Positions 62,844-64,000 of a DNA stretch of 64,000 nt are shown piece by piece. Each line of letters starts with the position of its first letter. Position 1 is the first letter of the stretch. A program made the translations under genes and the position numbers. The notes beneath the pieces were generated by a model. The model did no database searches. It saw only the letters and a list, made by a program, of their open reading frames with translations, and had not been told where the DNA came from. Source of the DNA: Streptomyces sparsogenes (GTDB lineage Bacteria > Actinomycetota > Actinomycetes > Streptomycetales > Streptomycetaceae); contig NZ_MAXF01000060.1 in assembly GCF_001704635.1 (NCBI RefSeq), positions 47,233 through 111,232 of the forward strand, written 5' to 3'.

Positions 62844-64000
62844 TTGATACCTATAGCATCGCGGGTCTTTTCCCGAATAAGCCGCGTATTCACGCTCGCC
62901 GCGTGGCGCCAACCGCGGGCGATACTGTGGGCCACGGCGGGTGTGGTGACCCTCGGATTCCTCATCGCGCTGGAGATCGCCGCACGCCACTATGGCCTCC
63001 CCGGGCCGATGACCAGCCAGGCGCGAGAGGTGATATTCGCCCCCAAATCCGGCTTTCTGCTGTACGCCAGCATGGGGCTGATGATGCTGGTGCTCACCTG
63101 GCGGCAGCGGTTCATCGCGTTGGGCGTCGCGATCGGCATCGACATCGTCTTCGTGCTGGTGCGGTGGGCGGTCGACGCCAAGATGAGCTTCGGCAACGGC
63201 GCGTTGTGGGTGGTCCTCGGCTGTGCGGTCATCGCTCTCACGCGGCGCACCGGCAATGAGCGCGCCCTGCTGCTGAAGGGCGTCGGTCTTGGCCTGCTGC
63301 TGGTGACCGGCCGCAAGACCGGCGACGCCTGGCTCCTCATCACCTCGAAGACCCGCCCCATGGTGCTCGACCCGTACCTCGCGACCGCCGACCACGCGCT
63401 GGGCAACCCGTCCTGGCTGGTCGGCCGGCTGGTCAGGGCCACCGGTCCGATCGGCACCCACCTCCTCGACTGGGTCTACGCCCAGCTCGCCGTCGCCGCG
63501 GTCGTCGTCGCGCTGTACCAGCTGCGCAAGGTCTCGGTCGAGCGCCGCTTCCCGCGCCACCATCTGGTGCGCACCTTCCTGGTCATAGGCGTCGTCGGGC
63601 CCGCCATCTACATGATCTTCCCGGTCGTCGGACCGATCTTCGCCTACGGCACCGGCGCCTTCGGCACCGGCGGCGAGCACTGGGCGATCGCCAACCTGTG
63701 GCCGGACACGCCCCCGCCGATCAGCCCCCCGCACCCGGTGCTGTACGACGAGATCACCCCCCGCAACTGCATGCCCAGCCTCCACACCGCCTGGGCCACC
63801 GCGATCTTCATCCACTCCCGCAAGGGCCCGCGCGCCCTGCGGTTCGCGGGCACCTTCTGGCTGGTCGCCACGCTCACTGCGACCCTGGGCTTCGGCTACC
63901 ACTACGGCGTGGACCTCATCGCCGGCGTGGTGTTCGCCCTCACCATCGAAGCGGCGCTGCGCTCGTTCGACCGCGGCTGGAACCGCGCGGGAATCCAGAT
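62844..64000 (+). CDS. PAP2-type membrane phosphatase/IPC-synthase-like, 3'-truncated
   Basis: The frame is open to the last base (385 complete codons). About six helices are visible. CMPSLHTAWA and GYHYGVDLIAG are the PAP2_3 (AUR1/inositol phosphorylceramide synthase-like) catalytic motifs, with His in each. It may transfer or remove lipid phosphate groups outside the membrane. The start is uncertain: TTG 62844 is the earliest in frame, GTG 62943 would cut the first helix. The C-terminus lies past the window. Confidence 0.75.
   Translation, partial: MIPIASRVFSRISRVFTLAAWRQPRAILWATAGVVTLGFLIALEIAARHYGLPGPMTSQAREVIFAPKSGFLLYASMGLMMLVLTWRQRFIALGVAIGIDIVFVLVRWAVDAKMSFGNGALWVVLGCAVIALTRRTGNERALLLKGVGLGLLLVTGRKTGDAWLLITSKTRPMVLDPYLATADHALGNPSWLVGRLVRATGPIGTHLLDWVYAQLAVAAVVVALYQLRKVSVERRFPRHHLVRTFLVIGVVGPAIYMIFPVVGPIFAYGTGAFGTGGEHWAIANLWPDTPPPISPPHPVLYDEITPRNCMPSLHTAWATAIFIHSRKGPRALRFAGTFWLVATLTATLGFGYHYGVDLIAGVVFALTIEAALRSFDRGWNRAGIQ

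Noticed and set aside
62805..63902. 365-codon minus-strand frame at the right edge
   Set aside because: It is antisense to the PAP2-type gene, whose motifs (CMPSLHTAWA, GYHYGVDLIAG) are clear on the plus strand.

Overview
The window is a piece of a high-GC actinobacterial chromosome, almost certainly Streptomyces or a very close relative. Nearly every codon ends in G or C, and GTG/TTG starts are common. The gene set is a streptomycete one: the ssgA sporulation gene, the sco-ecuC-copCD-dtpA copper/peroxidase operon, a fused cydDC, Rex control of cyd, and a perfect Streptomyces-type ParB box (parS). The parS site and the gene order suggest the region lies fairly near oriC. No rRNA, tRNA, CRISPR array, insertion sequence or complete prophage was recognised; this is mostly core chromosome.

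Layout. 0-4 kb: tail of a PP2C-type phosphatase, aminopeptidase P, a MocR/PdxR-type regulator and an anti-sigma-like ATPase. 4-10.4 kb: a membrane protein, then an extracytoplasmic copper block (YcnI-like protein, Sco, PCuAC chaperone, CopC-CopD fusion, Tat-exported DyP peroxidase DtpA) with coupled or overlapping reading frames. 10.4-14.5 kb: pheA, a 619-base noncoding region with several DnaA-box-like sequences, serS, a HAD phosphatase and a secreted phospholipase A2. 14.7-19.7 kb: a double-HTH AsnC/Lrp regulator divergent from a DHA2 drug exporter, then a FadR-type regulator and a CynX/NimT-type transporter. 19.8-23.4 kb: a four-gene operon of two ABC ATPase/permease pairs with a direct-repeat element upstream. 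23.6-28 kb: pspAB-htpX, an F420-type oxidoreductase, a second Cof-type HAD phosphatase and a secreted glycine-rich protein.

28.3-36.1 kb: the cytochrome bd operon cydA-cydB-cydDC, preceded by a perfect Rex operator and carrying parS across the cydDC start, followed upstream by hisC. 36.5-42.2 kb: LacI regulator, metallophosphoesterase, two-helix membrane protein, mycothiol-dependent-type DinB-fold protein and a lone BRO-N protein with a long coiled coil. 42.3-49.8 kb: thiC under a TPP riboswitch, a His-rich YibE/F membrane protein, ssgA (with no ssgR beside it), small membrane proteins, a cupin, PtpA tyrosine phosphatase and a Cys/Met-metabolism PLP enzyme. 50-55.9 kb: LysR regulator, Nudix hydrolase, flavin-binding pyridoxamine-oxidase-like protein, globin-reductase fusion, HAD phosphatase and membrane protein. 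56-64 kb: MFS exporter divergent from MarR, GNAT, SGNH esterase, serine beta-lactamase-like hydrolase, an ArsR-like regulator divergent from a peptide deformylase with paired palindromes between them, and a 3'-truncated PAP2/IPC-synthase-like membrane phosphatase running off the end.

Themes that link genes: metal and redox handling of the cell envelope and respiration (copper operon, cyd operon with Rex, globin reductase, YibE/F), regulator-target pairs read divergently with visible operators, and chromosome-maintenance sites (parS, DnaA boxes) lying inside or between housekeeping genes.
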